Below are positions 17,999 to 28,377 of a stretch of 64,000 nt of DNA, in pieces. The notes under the pieces were generated by a model. That model was not told where the DNA came from, ran no database searches, and was given only the letters and a program-made list of their open reading frames with translations. Source of the stretch: Ferrimonas balearica (GTDB taxonomy: Bacteria; Pseudomonadota; Gammaproteobacteria; Enterobacterales; Shewanellaceae); the NCBI RefSeq assembly GCF_019802055.1, contig NZ_JAHVHW010000004.1, positions 310,001-374,000 on the forward strand. The letters run 5' to 3'. Positions within the stretch are counted from its first letter, which is position 1; each line of letters begins with the position of its first letter. The position numbers were made by a program, and so were the translations under genes.

Positions 17999-18909
17999 GG
18001 GCGCAGCAGACCCAATACCGCCTCAAGGCCCAGTCGTTGGATCGACGCATCCGCCTGGGCTGCCACCTTGGGCTTGGCGTGTACGCCAACCCCCAACGCC
18101 GCCCGCCCCAGCATCGGCAGATCGTTGGCGCCATCTCCCATCGCAACCCACTGGTCGGGTGCTATGCCCCAGGCTTCGCCCAGCTCAGCCAGAATGGCCG
18201 CTTTGCGGGCACCGTCCACGATGGGACCGTCCACCTCTCCGCAGAAACGCTCCCCCTCCAGCGCCAGGGCATTGGCCTCAAACACATCGATGCCCGCGGC
18301 CTCGGCAACCGCTGCGGCCACCTCGTTAAAGCCACCGGAGGCCAGCCCCAATCGCCAGTTATGTCGCTTCAGCGTCTGACACAGGGTCAGCAACCCCGGC
18401 ATCAGTGGAGGCTCAGCGGCGATGTTGGTCAGCACCGAGCGGGGGATCCCTTTCAGCATCGCCACACGGCGGCGCAGTGATTCGGCAAAATCCAGTCCGC
18501 CAGCCATCGCCTCCGCCGTGACTGAGGCCACCTCTTGGTACACCCCGCCCTGTCGGGCGATTTCGTCGATGCACTCGATGGTAATGGCGGTAGAGTCCAT
18601 GTCCATCACCAGCAAACCGGGCTGACGGAGTGAAGGCAGGTTGGCGGGCAGCCACTGCAGTTCACACTCCCCCTCCAGGTTGGGTAAGCCTGGCCGGGCT
18701 TCTCCCTGCCAACCCACGCGCTCAAGCCCTCCGGGCAGGGGCTCGGCGACCACCACCGCTAACGGGCCACAGTGGTTCAACACCGCATCAGCGTGTGATT
18801 GGGTTAGGTTGCGTCCAATCAGCATCAAGGTGGGCAAGCCCGGTTGCCAGGGAAGCAGGTCGGTCGCCAGTTGCGGCAACAGCGGAGTATCTGGAGCAAG
18901 ACCGGGCAT
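17995..18909 (-). CDS. serB: Phosphoserine phosphatase SerB
   Basis: 304-residue HAD-superfamily phosphatase performing the last step of serine synthesis (O-phosphoserine to serine). HAD motif I is DMDSTAI with D103 as nucleophile and D105 as general acid; motif II is the serine/threonine-containing VLASGGFNEV (LASGGF); motif III/IV lie around GDGANDLPML, with two acidic Mg ligands. The first ~90 residues correspond to the poorly conserved N-terminal regulatory domain of E. coli SerB. Its stop overlaps the convergent PilZ gene stop within a TTAA palindrome. ytjB is divergent from it, as in E. coli. Confidence 0.96.
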   Translation of the reverse strand: MPGLAPDTPLLPQLATDLLPWQPGLPTLMLIGRNLTQSHADAVLNHCGPLAVVVAEPLPGGLERVGWQGEARPGLPNLEGECELQWLPANLPSLRQPGLLVMDMDSTAITIECIDEIARQGGVYQEVASVTAEAMAGGLDFAESLRRRVAMLKGIPRSVLTNIAAEPPLMPGLLTLCQTLKRHNWRLGLASGGFNEVAAAVAEAAGIDVFEANALALEGERFCGEVDGPIVDGARKAAILAELGEAWGIAPDQWVAMGDGANDLPMLGRAALGVGVHAKPKVAAQADASIQRLGLEAVLGLLRP

Positions 18910-18991
18910 GATAAATCCTTGTATCTCTTCTGTTCTTGGTCGCTACCCATTATAAAGAGAGATATTGAGATGGAAATGGATCGGTTCAGGA

Positions 18992-19660
18992 ATGCTGTGG
19001 CGCAATCGAATGCGGGTTTGGCGGTTTTTTCAGGTTGGTATCGCACTGATCCTGATCGTAGCTATCCTGCAGATCTGGGTAAGCAGTGAGCGCCAGACCC
19101 ACAATCTCCTGGCCCGTCAGACCGATCAACTGGCGGACAGCCTGGTTCGTCAGGCGGCTCACGCCGCGGCAACCGCGCTCAAGGTGGATGAACCGGAGCA
19201 ACTGAGCTGGCTGGTCGAGTCCCTGGTCGCGGATCCCCGGGTGATCTCAGCCACGGTGTTCAGCCATGAAGGGCAGCGTCTGGCGTTCAGCCAATCCCTG
19301 TTCCCGGAGGCGCAACTGCCGGATGAGGAGACGCTGCAATCCGCTCTCAATCGCTTCGCTCCGCTGACGGCCACGGTCCGCCAGGAGGATGAGGTACTGG
19401 GCTATCTTCGGATCCGCATCAATCGCTCCCTGTTTTTCCGGGACAACCGGACACTTCATCAGGAGCATCACAACCAACAGCAATTGATGCTGTTGTTGGC
19501 GGGTCTGGTGGGGGTACTGCTGGCCCGGGCACTCTCCTTTAAGCGCGCCAGTTACGCTTACCAGCAAGCGCAACGAAAGAGCCGGGTAAAGGCACGTCGA
19601 CAGGCCCAAAAAGCGCGTCAAGAGCGTGACTCCGCCAAAGAAACAACGCACCCATCCTAA
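18992..19660 (+). CDS. ytjB: YtjB/AhpA-like membrane protein (SMP family)
   Basis: About 222-residue protein divergent from serB, the same position as E. coli ytjB (smp). It has an N-terminal membrane helix (FFQVGIALILIVAILQIWV), a periplasmic domain of about 120 residues, a second helix (LMLLLAGLVGVLLARAL) and a very basic C-terminal tail rich in R, K and Q. The start is uncertain: ATG 18992 places about 12 residues before the first helix, as in the E. coli protein; TTG 18965 with GAGAG upstream and ATG 19010 are alternatives. Function of the family is not well defined; it has been loosely connected to membrane and virulence phenotypes. Confidence 0.78.
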   Translation: MLWRNRMRVWRFFQVGIALILIVAILQIWVSSERQTHNLLARQTDQLADSLVRQAAHAAATALKVDEPEQLSWLVESLVADPRVISATVFSHEGQRLAFSQSLFPEAQLPDEETLQSALNRFAPLTATVRQEDEVLGYLRIRINRSLFFRDNRTLHQEHHNQQQLMLLLAGLVGVLLARALSFKRASYAYQQAQRKSRVKARRQAQKARQERDSAKETTHPS

Positions 19661-19765
19661 TGATTTAGAAAGATTTTTTCTGCTCGAATTCTCTTCTCGT
19701 CACAGTTTTGGGCCGGTCCGCTGATACACTGACAGCGTTTTTCAAACCGCTTCTTTGGACCCCCT

Positions 19766-21394
19766 GTGAAACACCGAATTCTCTCTATCAAGCAGCTGCT
19801 AATCGCGCTGTTTCTGGGGCTGCTGATCCTGTTCAGCGCCTCTTTGGCCCTGGTTTACCACTTCAGCAACCAGGTTCAGCGCCAGATCCATCATCTGGAA
19901 CAGCTCTATCACACCAGCACCCTCGCCTCTGAGTTGCTGAATACCGTTTCCGGACTGCGCCGGGAGCAGTTGGGCTTCAGCTTGCGCCAGGTGCAACATC
20001 TGCCCACCAGCGACGCCTCCCGCAACTGGCTTAACGAGCAGGTTGTTCTGATCAATGAGCAGACCACCCGGCTCAGTGAGATTGCCTCAGCGGATGCTCT
20101 GGCACTGCTGAACCCCATGGCCCCGGCTCTGGCCAACTTCGCTCAACTGCATCGGGACTTTATCTCCAACCCCAACGCCGTCGACGCCGCCGCCATGCTC
20201 AGCGCCATGGCCTCGTGGGAGATCTACAACCGGGTTGAACAGGGCGTCATTCAGCTTATCGAGCTGGAGAACCAGAAAGTGGCCGAGGCCAAGGTGGCCG
20301 CTGGCCTGGCCATGGCACAGCAGGAGCGGGTCGTGATCGCGGTGTCGGTGCTGATGATACTGGGCCTGGTATTGAGCGCCCTGTTCCTGCTGCGCCGTAT
20401 CCTACGCCCCCTCAACGCCACGGCAGAGGCCCTCTCCGCCATCGCCAACGGTGACCTGACGGTGTCCATCGAGCAACACCGTTTCAATAGCCGTGAGTTT
20501 GCGCAGGTGGCTCAGGTGCTGGTGGCCATGCGTGACCAACTCAACGATATGATTGGCCAAATCAGCGCTGCTTCCGTACAGCTGGCCGCAGCGGTGGAAG
20601 AGGTCAGCTACATTGCCAACGATTCCGCTACCGGCATGAAGAATCAGCACCGGGAAGTGGATCAGGTGGCCACCGCAATGACCGAGATGCAAAGCTCCAT
20701 CGGTGAAATCGCCCGAAGCACTGCACAAACCGCCGAGCAGGCCCGCCTCAGCGTTCAGGCGGCGGACGAAGGCAGCCGAATTGTCGACGCCACGGTGGCG
20801 GCGATCCACCAGTCGGAGTCGGAGATCCAGGCCGCCAACGAGGTGATCCAGCAACTGCAGCAGGACACCGCGAACATCTCTCTGATCGTCGAAGTGATCG
20901 CCAACATCACCGAGCAAACCAACCTGCTGGCGCTCAATGCCGCCATCGAAGCGGCCCGGGCGGGGGATCAGGGCCGGGGCTTTGCGGTGGTGGCTGACGA
21001 AGTCCGCACCCTGGCCCACCGCACTCAGGATTCCGCTCAGGAGATCAAGAGCACCATCGACCAGTTGCAACAGCGGGCTCAGGCCGCCGGAGTGGTGATG
21101 CAGGCCAGCCGTGACAAGATGCTGACCAGTGTCGAGCAGGCACAGCAAGCCAGCAGTGCCATCCGGGAGATCACCAGCGCCATCAGCCAGATCAATGATA
21201 TGGCGATACAGGTGGCCAGCGCGACCGACCAGCAAACCGCTGTCACCGAAGAGCTCAGTCACAACATCACCAACATCAACGATGCGGCGATACAGGTCAG
21301 CAAGGGGACAGCGCAGGTGTCCCAGTCCAGCGGCGAGCTGAGCCAGTTGGCGGTCAACCTGTCGACACTGATCCAACGCTTCCGTACCGTTTAA
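19766..21394 (+). CDS. Methyl-accepting chemotaxis protein
   Basis: 542-residue chemoreceptor. TM1 is at about residues 9-30, a short periplasmic domain of about 155 residues follows, TM2 is at about 188-210, and then come a HAMP domain (about 211-265) and a long cytoplasmic coiled coil. The kinase-control tip is intact: [18 protein letters not shown] then [15 protein letters not shown]. No C-terminal NWETF-type CheR/CheB docking pentapeptide is seen; the protein ends QRFRTV. Translation begins at GTG 19766. It stands alone; no che genes are nearby, so it must join a signalling array encoded elsewhere. Ligand unknown; the periplasmic part is a four-helix-type size. Confidence 0.93.
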   Translation: MKHRILSIKQLLIALFLGLLILFSASLALVYHFSNQVQRQIHHLEQLYHTSTLASELLNTVSGLRREQLGFSLRQVQHLPTSDASRNWLNEQVVLINEQTTRLSEIASADALALLNPMAPALANFAQLHRDFISNPNAVDAAAMLSAMASWEIYNRVEQGVIQLIELENQKVAEAKVAAGLAMAQQERVVIAVSVLMILGLVLSALFLLRRILRPLNATAEALSAIANGDLTVSIEQHRFNSREFAQVAQVLVAMRDQLNDMIGQISAASVQLAAAVEEVSYIANDSATGMKNQHREVDQVATAMTEMQSSIGEIARSTAQTAEQARLSVQAADEGSRIVDATVAAIHQSESEIQAANEVIQQLQQDTANISLIVEVIANITEQTNLLALNAAIEAARAGDQGRGFAVVADEVRTLAHRTQDSAQEIKSTIDQLQQRAQAAGVVMQASRDKMLTSVEQAQQASSAIREITSAISQINDMAIQVASATDQQTAVTEELSHNITNINDAAIQVSKGTAQVSQSSGELSQLAVNLSTLIQRFRTV

Positions 21395-21400
21395 AGGCAC

Positions 21401-21435
21401 AAAAAAAGGGACGCTCAAGCGTCCCCTTTTCTTTT
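21401..21435. terminator. Bidirectional intrinsic terminator, chemoreceptor / deoD
   Basis: Stem GGGACGC/GCGTCCC (21408-21414, 21419-21425) with TCAA loop, A7 on the left and a T-rich right flank, between convergent genes. On the minus strand it ends the deo operon with a T7 tract. Confidence 0.9.
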
Positions 21436-21451
21436 CTCTTCTCTGCTGGGA

Positions 21452-22156
21452 TTACAGCAGGGAGTCCAACGTCATGGTGATCATGTCGTTGAAGGTGGTC
21501 TGACGCTCTTCCGCGGTAGTGGCTTCACCGGTGCGGATGTGGTCGGATACGGTCACAACACACAGCGCGTTGGCGCCGTACTCGTGAGCAACGCCGTACA
21601 GGCCGGCCGCTTCCATCTCGACACCCAGAACACCCATCTTCTCCATCACGTCAAACATCTCCGGGTCCGGAGTGTAGAACAGGTCAGCGGAGAACACGTT
21701 ACCGATGCGAACCGGGATCTGAGCTTTCTCAGCCGCGTCCACAACATTACGCAGCAGGCCGAAATCGGCGATGGCGGCAAAGTCGTTGTCCTTGAAGCGG
21801 ATGCGGTTCACCTTGGAGTCGGTGCAGGCGCCCATGGCCACGATCACATCGCGAACCTTCACGTCAGTGGAGATAGCGCCACAGCTGCCTACGCGGATCA
21901 GGTTCTTCACACCGTACTCGGTGATCAGCTCCTTGGCGTAGATGGAGCAGGACGGGATGCCCATGCCGGAACCCATTACGGACACTTTCTTGCCCTTGTA
22001 GGTGCCGGTAAAGCCCAGCATGTTACGAACGTCAGTAACCTGCTCTACATTCTCCAGGAAGGTTTCTGCGATGTACTTGGCACGCAGAGGATCGCCCGGG
22101 AACAGAACGGTTTCAGCGAATGCACCAGCGGGTGCGTTAATGTGCGGCGTTGCCAT
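21452..22156 (-). CDS. deoD: Purine nucleoside phosphorylase DeoD
   Basis: 234-residue hexameric-type phosphorylase cleaving purine (deoxy)nucleosides to base and (deoxy)ribose-1-phosphate. Conserved blocks are [11 protein letters not shown] (phosphate loop), [22 protein letters not shown] and [12 protein letters not shown], with the catalytic SDH ([11 protein letters not shown]) near residue 204. Length equals the family. Last gene of deoC-A-B-D; 23 bases separate it from deoB. Confidence 0.98.
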   Translation of the reverse strand: MATPHINAPAGAFAETVLFPGDPLRAKYIAETFLENVEQVTDVRNMLGFTGTYKGKKVSVMGSGMGIPSCSIYAKELITEYGVKNLIRVGSCGAISTDVKVRDVIVAMGACTDSKVNRIRFKDNDFAAIADFGLLRNVVDAAEKAQIPVRIGNVFSADLFYTPDPEMFDVMEKMGVLGVEMEAAGLYGVAHEYGANALCVVTVSDHIRTGEATTAEERQTTFNDMITMTLDSLL

Positions 22157-22179
22157 GAAATGACCCCATTATTCCGTTG

Positions 22180-23394
22180 TTATAGAAAGGATTTGCCATA
22201 ATCCATGGGTTCCAGCCCGAAGTGGCTGGCCAGGGACTGGCCAATATCGGCAAAAGTCTCTCGCTTGCCGAGGGAACCGGGTTTGATTCCGGGTCCGAAA
22301 ACGATCACCGGCACGTGCTCACGGGTGTGATCGGTCCCTGTCCAGGTCGGATCACAGCCATGGTCGGCGGTAATAAACACCACGTCGCCCGGCTGCAGTC
22401 GGGACATCAGTTCCGGCAGTCGGGTGTCAAAATACTCCAGCGCAGCGGCGTAACCGGTGATGTCCCGGCGGTGGCCATAGGAGGAGTCGAAATCGACAAA
22501 GTTGGTGAAGATGAGGCTGCGGTCTTCCGCATCGTCTACGGCGGCCAGGGTTTCATCCCACAGTGCCTCAAGACCCGTGCCTTTGCGCTTCTGAGTGATG
22601 CCACAGTGCGCGTAGATGTCGGAGATCTTGCCCACGGAGATCACTTCGCCGCCAGCGGCTTTGAGCTTATCCAGAACGGTCGGTGACGGCGGCTCTACCG
22701 CGTAGTCGCGACGGTTGCCGGTGCGAGCGAACTCCATGGCGCCGTTGCCCACAAACGGACGGGCAATCACACGACCGATGTTGTAGGGCTCCAACTCCTC
22801 GCGGGCGATCTGGCACAGCTCATAGAGGCGCTCCAGACCAAAGGTTTCCTCGTGACAGGCGATCTGGAACACGCTGTCGGCAGAGGTGTAGAAGATCGGC
22901 GCGCCAGTGCGCATGTGCTCTTCGCCCAAGCGCTCCAGAATGGTGGTGCCGGAAGCGTGGCAGTTGCCCAGGAAGCTGTCGAGGCCGGCACGGGCCAGAA
23001 TCTTGTCGGTCAGTTCCTTCGGGAAGCTGTTCTCCTTATCCAGGAAGTAGCCCCACTCGAACAGAACCGGCACACCCGCCATCTCCCAGTGACCACTGGG
23101 CGTGTCCTTACCGGAAGAGAGCTCTGCCGCGTAACCGTAGGCGCCGGTCACTTCCGCTTCCAGGTTAAAACCTGCAGGCACGGAACCGGTGCTGTCAAAG
23201 GCCAACCGAGCCAGACCCAACTGGGTCAGGTGCGGCAGGTGCAGCGGACCGGAACGGCCCACTTCTGCGCCACCTTCGGCGCACACCTGAGCGATGTGGC
23301 CAAAGGTATCGGCCCCCTCATCGCCAAACTTGGCGGCGTCGGCGGTGGCGCCTACGCCAAATGAATCCATCATAAGCACAATGGCTCGAGTCAT
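22180..23394 (-). CDS. deoB: Phosphopentomutase DeoB
   Basis: 404-residue alkaline-phosphatase-superfamily mutase interconverting (deoxy)ribose-1- and -5-phosphates. The metal-binding N-terminus reads [15 protein letters not shown], the substrate segment is [15 protein letters not shown], and the C-terminal metal site is [23 protein letters not shown]. It passes the product of DeoA and DeoD to DeoC. Gaps of 11 and 23 bases link it to deoA and deoD. Confidence 0.98.
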   Translation of the reverse strand: MTRAIVLMMDSFGVGATADAAKFGDEGADTFGHIAQVCAEGGAEVGRSGPLHLPHLTQLGLARLAFDSTGSVPAGFNLEAEVTGAYGYAAELSSGKDTPSGHWEMAGVPVLFEWGYFLDKENSFPKELTDKILARAGLDSFLGNCHASGTTILERLGEEHMRTGAPIFYTSADSVFQIACHEETFGLERLYELCQIAREELEPYNIGRVIARPFVGNGAMEFARTGNRRDYAVEPPSPTVLDKLKAAGGEVISVGKISDIYAHCGITQKRKGTGLEALWDETLAAVDDAEDRSLIFTNFVDFDSSYGHRRDITGYAAALEYFDTRLPELMSRLQPGDVVFITADHGCDPTWTGTDHTREHVPVIVFGPGIKPGSLGKRETFADIGQSLASHFGLEPMDYGKSFL

Positions 23395-23405
23395 GATTCC
23401 TCCTG

Positions 23406-24737
23406 TCAGCGGTTCTCGTTACGAACCAGCCGATACACTTCCGGATCTGCCGCAGGGGCCTTGTCACCGAGGGTGATGGCCTCGCGCAGGGCCTGAGCCC
23501 CGGCCTCCCACTGCGCGTCATCATTGGCGTGCAGTACTGCCAGCGGGGTGTGGCTATCCACCTCCTGGCGAAGGGCGCAGAGATTGTCAAAGCCGACCTT
23601 ATGGTCGATGAGATCGCTGGCCACTTTACGGCCCCCGCCCAGGTTCACCACGGCCATACCAATGGCGCGGGTGTCCATCGCGGTAACGATCCCTTTATGC
23701 TCAGGATAAACCGGACGCACTACCTTTGCCTTGGGCAGGTAGCGATCGGGGCTATCCATAAAATCGGCAGGGCCACCCAGCCCGGCCACCATCTTGCCGA
23801 AATGCTCGGCAGCGGCGCCGCTGGACAGGGTGTGCTCCAGCATCTGCCAGGCGTGCTCCGGATCCCGGGCCAGTTTGCCCAGCACCAGCAGTTCCGCCCC
23901 CAGAGAGAGCGTTACCCGGTGCAAACGGGAATTGCGGTGGGCGCCTGTCAGGAAATTCACCGCCTCGCGCACTTCTACCGCATTACCGGCGCTGGAGGCC
24001 AGCACCTGGTTCATGTCGGTAAGCAGAGCGGAGGTGGGCACACCGGCGCCATTAGCCACTTCCACAATGCACTGAGCCAACTGCTCAGACGCCTCGTAGG
24101 TGGGCATAAACGCCCCGCTGCCCACTTTCACATCCATCACCAGCGCATCCAGGCCAGCGGCCAGCTTCTTGGAGAGAATAGAGGCGGTGATCAGGGAGAT
24201 GGAGTCAACGGTCGCGGTGATGTCGCGGGTGGCGTAGAAACGCTTGTCGGCGGGGGCCAGTTCCCCGGTCTGACCGATGATGGCCACACCAGCGGATTTT
24301 ACCACCTCACCGAAGCGTTTGTTGTCCGGCATGATGTCGTAGCCGGGGATCGATTCCAGCTTATCCAGGGTGCCACCGGTGTGGCCCAGGCCCCGGCCGG
24401 AAATCATCGGAACATACGCACCGCAGGCGGCAATCATGGGCCCCAACATCAGGGACACCACATCCCCTACCCCACCGGTGGAATGCTTATCGAGAATGGG
24501 GCCATCCAGATTGAGGTGGTCCCAGGAGAGAACGGTACCGGAATCGCGCATGCCGGTAGTCAGGGCGACCCGCTCCGCCATGGTCATGTCATTGAAGAAC
24601 ACTGCCATCGCAAACGCGGCGATCTGCCCTTCACTGACACTGTTATCGGCGATCCCATTAACGAAAAATCGGATCTCTTCAGCGCTCAGCTCGTGGCCGT
24701 CGCGCTTCTTACGAATGATCTCTTGCGGTAGAAACAT
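23406..24737 (-). CDS. deoA: Thymidine phosphorylase DeoA
   Basis: 443-residue phosphorylase of (deoxy)thymidine, family of TrpD/DeoA. The glycine-rich phosphate site [13 protein letters not shown] and [20 protein letters not shown] are intact, as is the [12 protein letters not shown]-type segment ([13 protein letters not shown]). It starts with [14 protein letters not shown] as in enteric DeoA. It is separated from deoC by 48 bases that contain two overlapping hairpins. Confidence 0.98.
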   Translation of the reverse strand: MFLPQEIIRKKRDGHELSAEEIRFFVNGIADNSVSEGQIAAFAMAVFFNDMTMAERVALTTGMRDSGTVLSWDHLNLDGPILDKHSTGGVGDVVSLMLGPMIAACGAYVPMISGRGLGHTGGTLDKLESIPGYDIMPDNKRFGEVVKSAGVAIIGQTGELAPADKRFYATRDITATVDSISLITASILSKKLAAGLDALVMDVKVGSGAFMPTYEASEQLAQCIVEVANGAGVPTSALLTDMNQVLASSAGNAVEVREAVNFLTGAHRNSRLHRVTLSLGAELLVLGKLARDPEHAWQMLEHTLSSGAAAEHFGKMVAGLGGPADFMDSPDRYLPKAKVVRPVYPEHKGIVTAMDTRAIGMAVVNLGGGRKVASDLIDHKVGFDNLCALRQEVDSHTPLAVLHANDDAQWEAGAQALREAITLGDKAPAADPEVYRLVRNENR

Positions 24738-24745
24738 CCTTTGCT

Positions 24746-24778
24746 CCCCACGTCAGAGTGGGGCCGCGAGGCGGCCCC
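24746..24778 (-). other. Overlapping intercistronic hairpins between deoC and deoA
   Basis: Two stems share bases: CCCCAC/GTGGGG (24746-24751 with 24758-24763) and GGGGCCGC/GCGGCCCC (24760-24767 with 24771-24778). They cannot form together. No T tract follows either, so this is not an ordinary terminator; mRNA stabilisation or processing is more likely. Confidence 0.6.
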
Positions 24779-24785
24779 GGTAGGA

Positions 24786-25559
24786 TCAGTAAGCGTTGCT
24801 GTCCGCAGGACCTTCACCGTGGCCCAGGGTCTGAAGCAGACTGGCCAACAGGCTGGAGGCGCCAAAACGGAAGGTGCGGGGAGATACCCAGTCCGGGCCC
24901 AGGATGGACTCGGCCAGAGCCAGGTATTCAGCAGCCTGTTCCGCGTTGCGAACGCCACCCGCCGGCTTGAAGCCCACGGAGGTGTCTTTCGCGTTGATCA
25001 CTTCCATCATGATGCGGGCGGATTCCAGGGTAGCGTTAACCGGCACCTTGCCCGTGGAGGTTTTGATGAAGTCCGCACCCGCGTCGATGCTGATCTCAGA
25101 GGCACGACGGATCAGCGCTTCCTCTTTCAGTTCACCGGTTTCGATGATCACCTTCAGCAGCACCTGGTCACCGCAAGCGGCTTTACAGGCCTTAACCAGG
25201 TCGAAACCCACGGTCTCGTTGCCAGCCATCAGAGCGCGATAGGGGAACACCACATCCACTTCATCCGCACCGTAAGCGACTGCGGCTTTGGTTTCAGCTA
25301 CAGCGATATCGATGTCGTCATTACCGTGGGGGAAGTTGGTCACGGTGGCGATCTGAATTTCAGGGGCACCGATGGCGTTCAGCGTCTTACGAGCAATGGG
25401 GATAAAACGGGGGTAGATGCAGATTGCGGCAGTGTTGCCAGCCGGGGACTTAGCGTCATGACAAAGCTTGATCACCTTCTCGTCGGTGTCGTCGTCATTC
25501 AAAGTGGTCAAGTCCATTAGGGACAGGGCGCGCAGGGCAGCAGCGGTCAAATCGCTCAT
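24786..25559 (-). CDS. deoC: Deoxyribose-phosphate aldolase DeoC
   Basis: 257-residue class I aldolase splitting deoxyribose-5-phosphate into acetaldehyde and glyceraldehyde-3-phosphate. The Schiff-base lysine is in [16 protein letters not shown] and the second active-site lysine region in [10 protein letters not shown]. The start [25 protein letters not shown] matches enteric DeoC. First gene of the deo operon. A TATACT -10-like hexamer (25591-25596, minus) lies 31 bases upstream, but no good -35 and no full CRP site was found, so activator or repressor control is only presumed from the E. coli deo precedent. Confidence 0.98.
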   Translation of the reverse strand: MSDLTAAALRALSLMDLTTLNDDDTDEKVIKLCHDAKSPAGNTAAICIYPRFIPIARKTLNAIGAPEIQIATVTNFPHGNDDIDIAVAETKAAVAYGADEVDVVFPYRALMAGNETVGFDLVKACKAACGDQVLLKVIIETGELKEEALIRRASEISIDAGADFIKTSTGKVPVNATLESARIMMEVINAKDTSVGFKPAGGVRNAEQAAEYLALAESILGPDWVSPRTFRFGASSLLASLLQTLGHGEGPADSNAY

Positions 25560-25795
25560 GGAAAACTCCCAGTTCCGGTTGATTGTACGCAGTATAGATA
25601 ACTTCCCTCGCCCAGCAGGGACAGTGTGAGGTCGTTTTGTGATACCGGCCCGGAATGGGGGTACGACGAACCAGCACTCGTCACAGCAAAGGCGACGCGG
25701 ACTTGGTTCCTTGAAGACTTAAGCGGAGCCCGGAAGGGGGAACACCAACTTTCGCGAAAAATCCTTTTTCCCGCAAAATACACGGCGATGATAAC

Positions 25796-25827
25796 AAAAA
25801 GGGTCTGCCGTTGGCAGACCCTTTTTT
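25796..25827 (-). terminator. Intrinsic terminator after ompK
   Basis: Stem GGGTCTGCC/GGCAGACCC (25801-25809, 25813-25821), GTT loop, T5 tract on the minus strand. It separates the porin gene from the deo promoter region. The rest of 25560-25842 holds no supported gene. Confidence 0.9.
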
Positions 25828-25842
25828 CACCTGAGAAGCAAC

Positions 25843-26622
25843 TTAGAAGTTGTACTTCAGGGTGTAGATCAGAGCGTCGCCGTAGTTGGCATCGCCCAGC
25901 TTCTGATCGTAGTAGCGGTACTGGATACCGGTGGTAACTTTGCTGTTCGGCAGGTGCCACCACAGGGCAACCGCACCGTTCTGGCCGTAGCTGTCCAGCT
26001 CGCGGCCGTCAGCGCCGTTACGGAACTGGTCTTTACGACCGAATTCAGTTTCGTGCCAGTTGGAGATGGAGAACTTCTGACCACCCATCTCGAAGTCGTA
26101 GCCCAGTACCCAGCCAGCCATGTAGCCGTTGAAGCCGTTGCCCGCGAAGGTTTGGTTTTCGATGTGAGCACCGATGAAGGGCTTGAACCAGAAACCGAAG
26201 TCAGTGAAGTAGTCGTAGCTGGTACCGATTACCAGGTTGGTGTCGGAGAAGCCAGTGTCTTCGAAGTGGTAAACGTGGCTGTACAGGTTCCAGTTGGAGG
26301 AGCCCAGGTTTACAGCGATGGAGCCTTTGGTGGCCAGACGGAAGCCACGGGCACCTGCATCTTCGTCACCCAGAGCGTGCGGGTTTTCGATGTCGAAGAA
26401 GCCGTATACGTCACCCCAGGAGAAGCCAGCGCCGCCTTCAACTTCGATGTAGTAGAAATCTTTCTTACCACCGAAGGAAGCGCGGTCTTCCGCTTTATCG
26501 GTCCAATCCAGGTAGTTTACGGAAGCAGTAGCAAAACCGTAGTACTGCTCGGCGGAAGCCGGAGCGGAGATGGCCAGAGCGGCAGCGCCCGCAACAGCCA
26601 GAGAAGTGAACTTGTTCATCAT
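25843..26622 (-). CDS. ompK: Tsx/OmpK-family nucleoside-specific outer membrane channel
   Basis: 259-residue outer membrane beta-barrel of the Tsx/OmpK family. A Sec signal peptide ends at ISAPASA near residue 24; the mature protein starts EQYYGFATASVNYLDW and has alternating, aromatic-rich strands ending in LKYNF, the terminal phenylalanine required by the BAM machinery. The family includes the nucleoside pore Tsx and Vibrio OmpK, a phage KVP40 receptor. Lying between deoC and nupC supports a nucleoside-uptake role. ATG 26619 is an equally possible start. A promoter and CRP-like site stand upstream. Confidence 0.88.
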   Translation of the reverse strand: MMNKFTSLAVAGAAALAISAPASAEQYYGFATASVNYLDWTDKAEDRASFGGKKDFYYIEVEGGAGFSWGDVYGFFDIENPHALGDEDAGARGFRLATKGSIAVNLGSSNWNLYSHVYHFEDTGFSDTNLVIGTSYDYFTDFGFWFKPFIGAHIENQTFAGNGFNGYMAGWVLGYDFEMGGQKFSISNWHETEFGRKDQFRNGADGRELDSYGQNGAVALWWHLPNSKVTTGIQYRYYDQKLGDANYGDALIYTLKYNF

Positions 26623-26684
26623 TAACCCCTGTGTTTTACAGATCGTTTTTTTGTCTAGGACCCACTATCCATGCAGGCACGCGC

Positions 26685-26712
26685 ATTGTATCCACTTGTC
26701 GCTTTTGCGCAA
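26685..26712 (-). promoter_or_regulatory. Sigma70-type promoter of ompK
   Basis: On the minus strand TTGCGC (26707-26712) and TACAAT (26685-26690) are 16 bp apart, with a start expected near 26678, about 55 bases before the ATG. Assigned by eye only. Confidence 0.55.
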
Positions 26713-26750
26713 CATGCGCAGGCGAAAGCAAGGAGCAAACGCTCAATCGG

Positions 26751-26766
26751 TGTGCGATTGATCACA
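26751..26766. promoter_or_regulatory. CRP-like binding site upstream of ompK
   Basis: TGTGCGATTGATCACA fits TGTGA-N6-TCACA with one mismatch. Its centre lies about 80 bp upstream of the predicted ompK transcription start, a position used by class I CRP activation. E. coli tsx is CRP-controlled, which makes this plausible. Confidence 0.6.
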
Positions 26767-26829
26767 CTTTCGCAACGCCATAGTAGACGCTTTTATCTGA
26801 ATCGTCTTCACCCCCTGCCATGAGCCAAC

Positions 26830-26857
26830 AAAAAGGCGACCCCAAGGGTCGCCTTTT
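26830..26857 (-). terminator. Intrinsic terminator after nupC
   Basis: Stem GGCGACCC/GGGTCGCC (26835-26842, 26846-26853), CAA loop, T5 on the minus strand, 18 bases after the nupC stop codon. Confidence 0.9.
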
Positions 26858-26874
26858 GTGAACCTGCCCAACAA

Positions 26875-28347
26875 TTAGAGGGAGAGGAACAAACCGGCCA
26901 GGGTCGCACTCATCAGGTTGGAGAGTGAACCTGCCACCACGGCACGCAGACCCAGACGAGCCAGATCATGGCGACGGTTCGGCGCCATGGCACCCAGACC
27001 GCCCAGCAGAATCGCGATGGAGGAGAGGTTGGCAAAACCACACAGCGCAAACGCGATGATCGCCTGAGTGCGGTCGGTCATTACCGCGCCGTTGATCAGC
27101 AGGTCACCGGTGAGGTACGGGGCAAAGTTCACGTAAGCCACGAACTCGTTTACCACGATCTTCTGACCGATAAAGGAACCCGCTACGGTAGCTTCTTCCC
27201 ACGGCACACCCATCAGGAATGCCAGCGGCGCGAAGACGTAACCCAGGATCAGTTCGAGAGTCAGGTTGGACTGGGCCGCACCCAGTACCGCCTGCACAGC
27301 ACCGGCTTGGTTGCCATCCAGAGTCAGGCCGTTCAGAGCGTTGATCAGCACGTCACGGTCAACACCGGCAATCCAGCTACCGATCTCGGCAACAGGCTGC
27401 TCAGCCTGGGCAGCCAGGCCATTGGCAAATTCGGCAAAGGCCGGGGTAGAACCCGCAACCTGTTGCAGGGCCATAAAGGTTTGGGTCACGGCAGCGTCAC
27501 CCCAGCCCAGCAGACCACCGGCCCAGCCGATCAGACCGTTGACCAGCGCGATCAAGCCGATGAAAGCCAGCAGCATCGCACCCACGTTCAGGGCCAGCTG
27601 CATACCGGAAGAGGCACCCGCAGCAGCGGCATCCAGTACGTTGGCAGGCTTGTCCTCAGGCTCACCGATGTCTTCCATGTGCTGCTTCGGCTCTTCAGTC
27701 TCAGGATGCATCATCTTGGCCATCAGCAGACCACCCGGTGCCGCCATAAAGGACGCGGCAATCAGGTACTCCAGCGGCACACCCAGACCGGCGTATCCGG
27801 CCAGTACGGAACCGGCAACGGACGCCAGACCACCCACCATGATGGCGAACAGTTCAGACTGAGTCATGGTCGGGATAAAGGGACGAACCACCAGCGGCGC
27901 TTCAGTCTGGCCCACGAAGATGTTAGCGGTAGCAGACATGGACTCCGGCTGACTGGTGCCCAGCGCTTTCTGCAGAGCACCACCGATGATACGGATGATC
28001 CACTGCATCACGCCCAGGTAGTAGAGCACCGCAATCAGAGAGGAGAAGAAGACGATAACCGGCAGAACATTAATGGCGAAGATGAACCCCACCTTGAACT
28101 TGGCCAAGTCACCAAACAGGAAACTGATGCCGTCGTTGGCGTAGCCAATAACGCTGGATACCGCCCCAGAGATACCACCCAGGATATCTTTACCGACTGG
28201 AACGTAAAGAACGAAAGCCCCCAAGCTGGCCTGAATGGCAAAAGCGCCACCCACGGTACGCCAGTTGATGGCTTTGCGGTTGTTGGACAGCCCGAAGGCA
28301 ATCAGCAGCAGGGTTAGGATCCCCACCAGACTCATCACGATATTCAT
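26875..28347 (-). CDS. nupC: NupC-type concentrative nucleoside transporter
   Basis: 490-residue CNT-family symporter for nucleosides in the inner membrane. The conserved CNT core is seen in [12 protein letters not shown], in [25 protein letters not shown], and near the C-terminus in [13 protein letters not shown] and [20 protein letters not shown]. Around ten hydrophobic helices are visible. It is longer than E. coli NupC (400): extra length comes from a hydrophilic loop near residues 215-240 ([18 protein letters not shown]) and a segment at about 300-375 with little hydrophobic character. Own promoter region upstream with a TATAAT and a palindrome. Function fits with the nearby deo genes and porin. 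Confidence 0.94.
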   Translation of the reverse strand: MNIVMSLVGILTLLLIAFGLSNNRKAINWRTVGGAFAIQASLGAFVLYVPVGKDILGGISGAVSSVIGYANDGISFLFGDLAKFKVGFIFAINVLPVIVFFSSLIAVLYYLGVMQWIIRIIGGALQKALGTSQPESMSATANIFVGQTEAPLVVRPFIPTMTQSELFAIMVGGLASVAGSVLAGYAGLGVPLEYLIAASFMAAPGGLLMAKMMHPETEEPKQHMEDIGEPEDKPANVLDAAAAGASSGMQLALNVGAMLLAFIGLIALVNGLIGWAGGLLGWGDAAVTQTFMALQQVAGSTPAFAEFANGLAAQAEQPVAEIGSWIAGVDRDVLINALNGLTLDGNQAGAVQAVLGAAQSNLTLELILGYVFAPLAFLMGVPWEEATVAGSFIGQKIVVNEFVAYVNFAPYLTGDLLINGAVMTDRTQAIIAFALCGFANLSSIAILLGGLGAMAPNRRHDLARLGLRAVVAGSLSNLMSATLAGLFLSL

Positions 28348-28377
28348 TAACCTGTAAACCTCGTGTTCTGGACTTTT

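Noticed and set aside
25560-25842. CRP/CytR-type site in front of deoC
   Set aside because: TGTGA half-sites occur near 25625-25642 but are not arranged as TGTGA-N6-TCACA.
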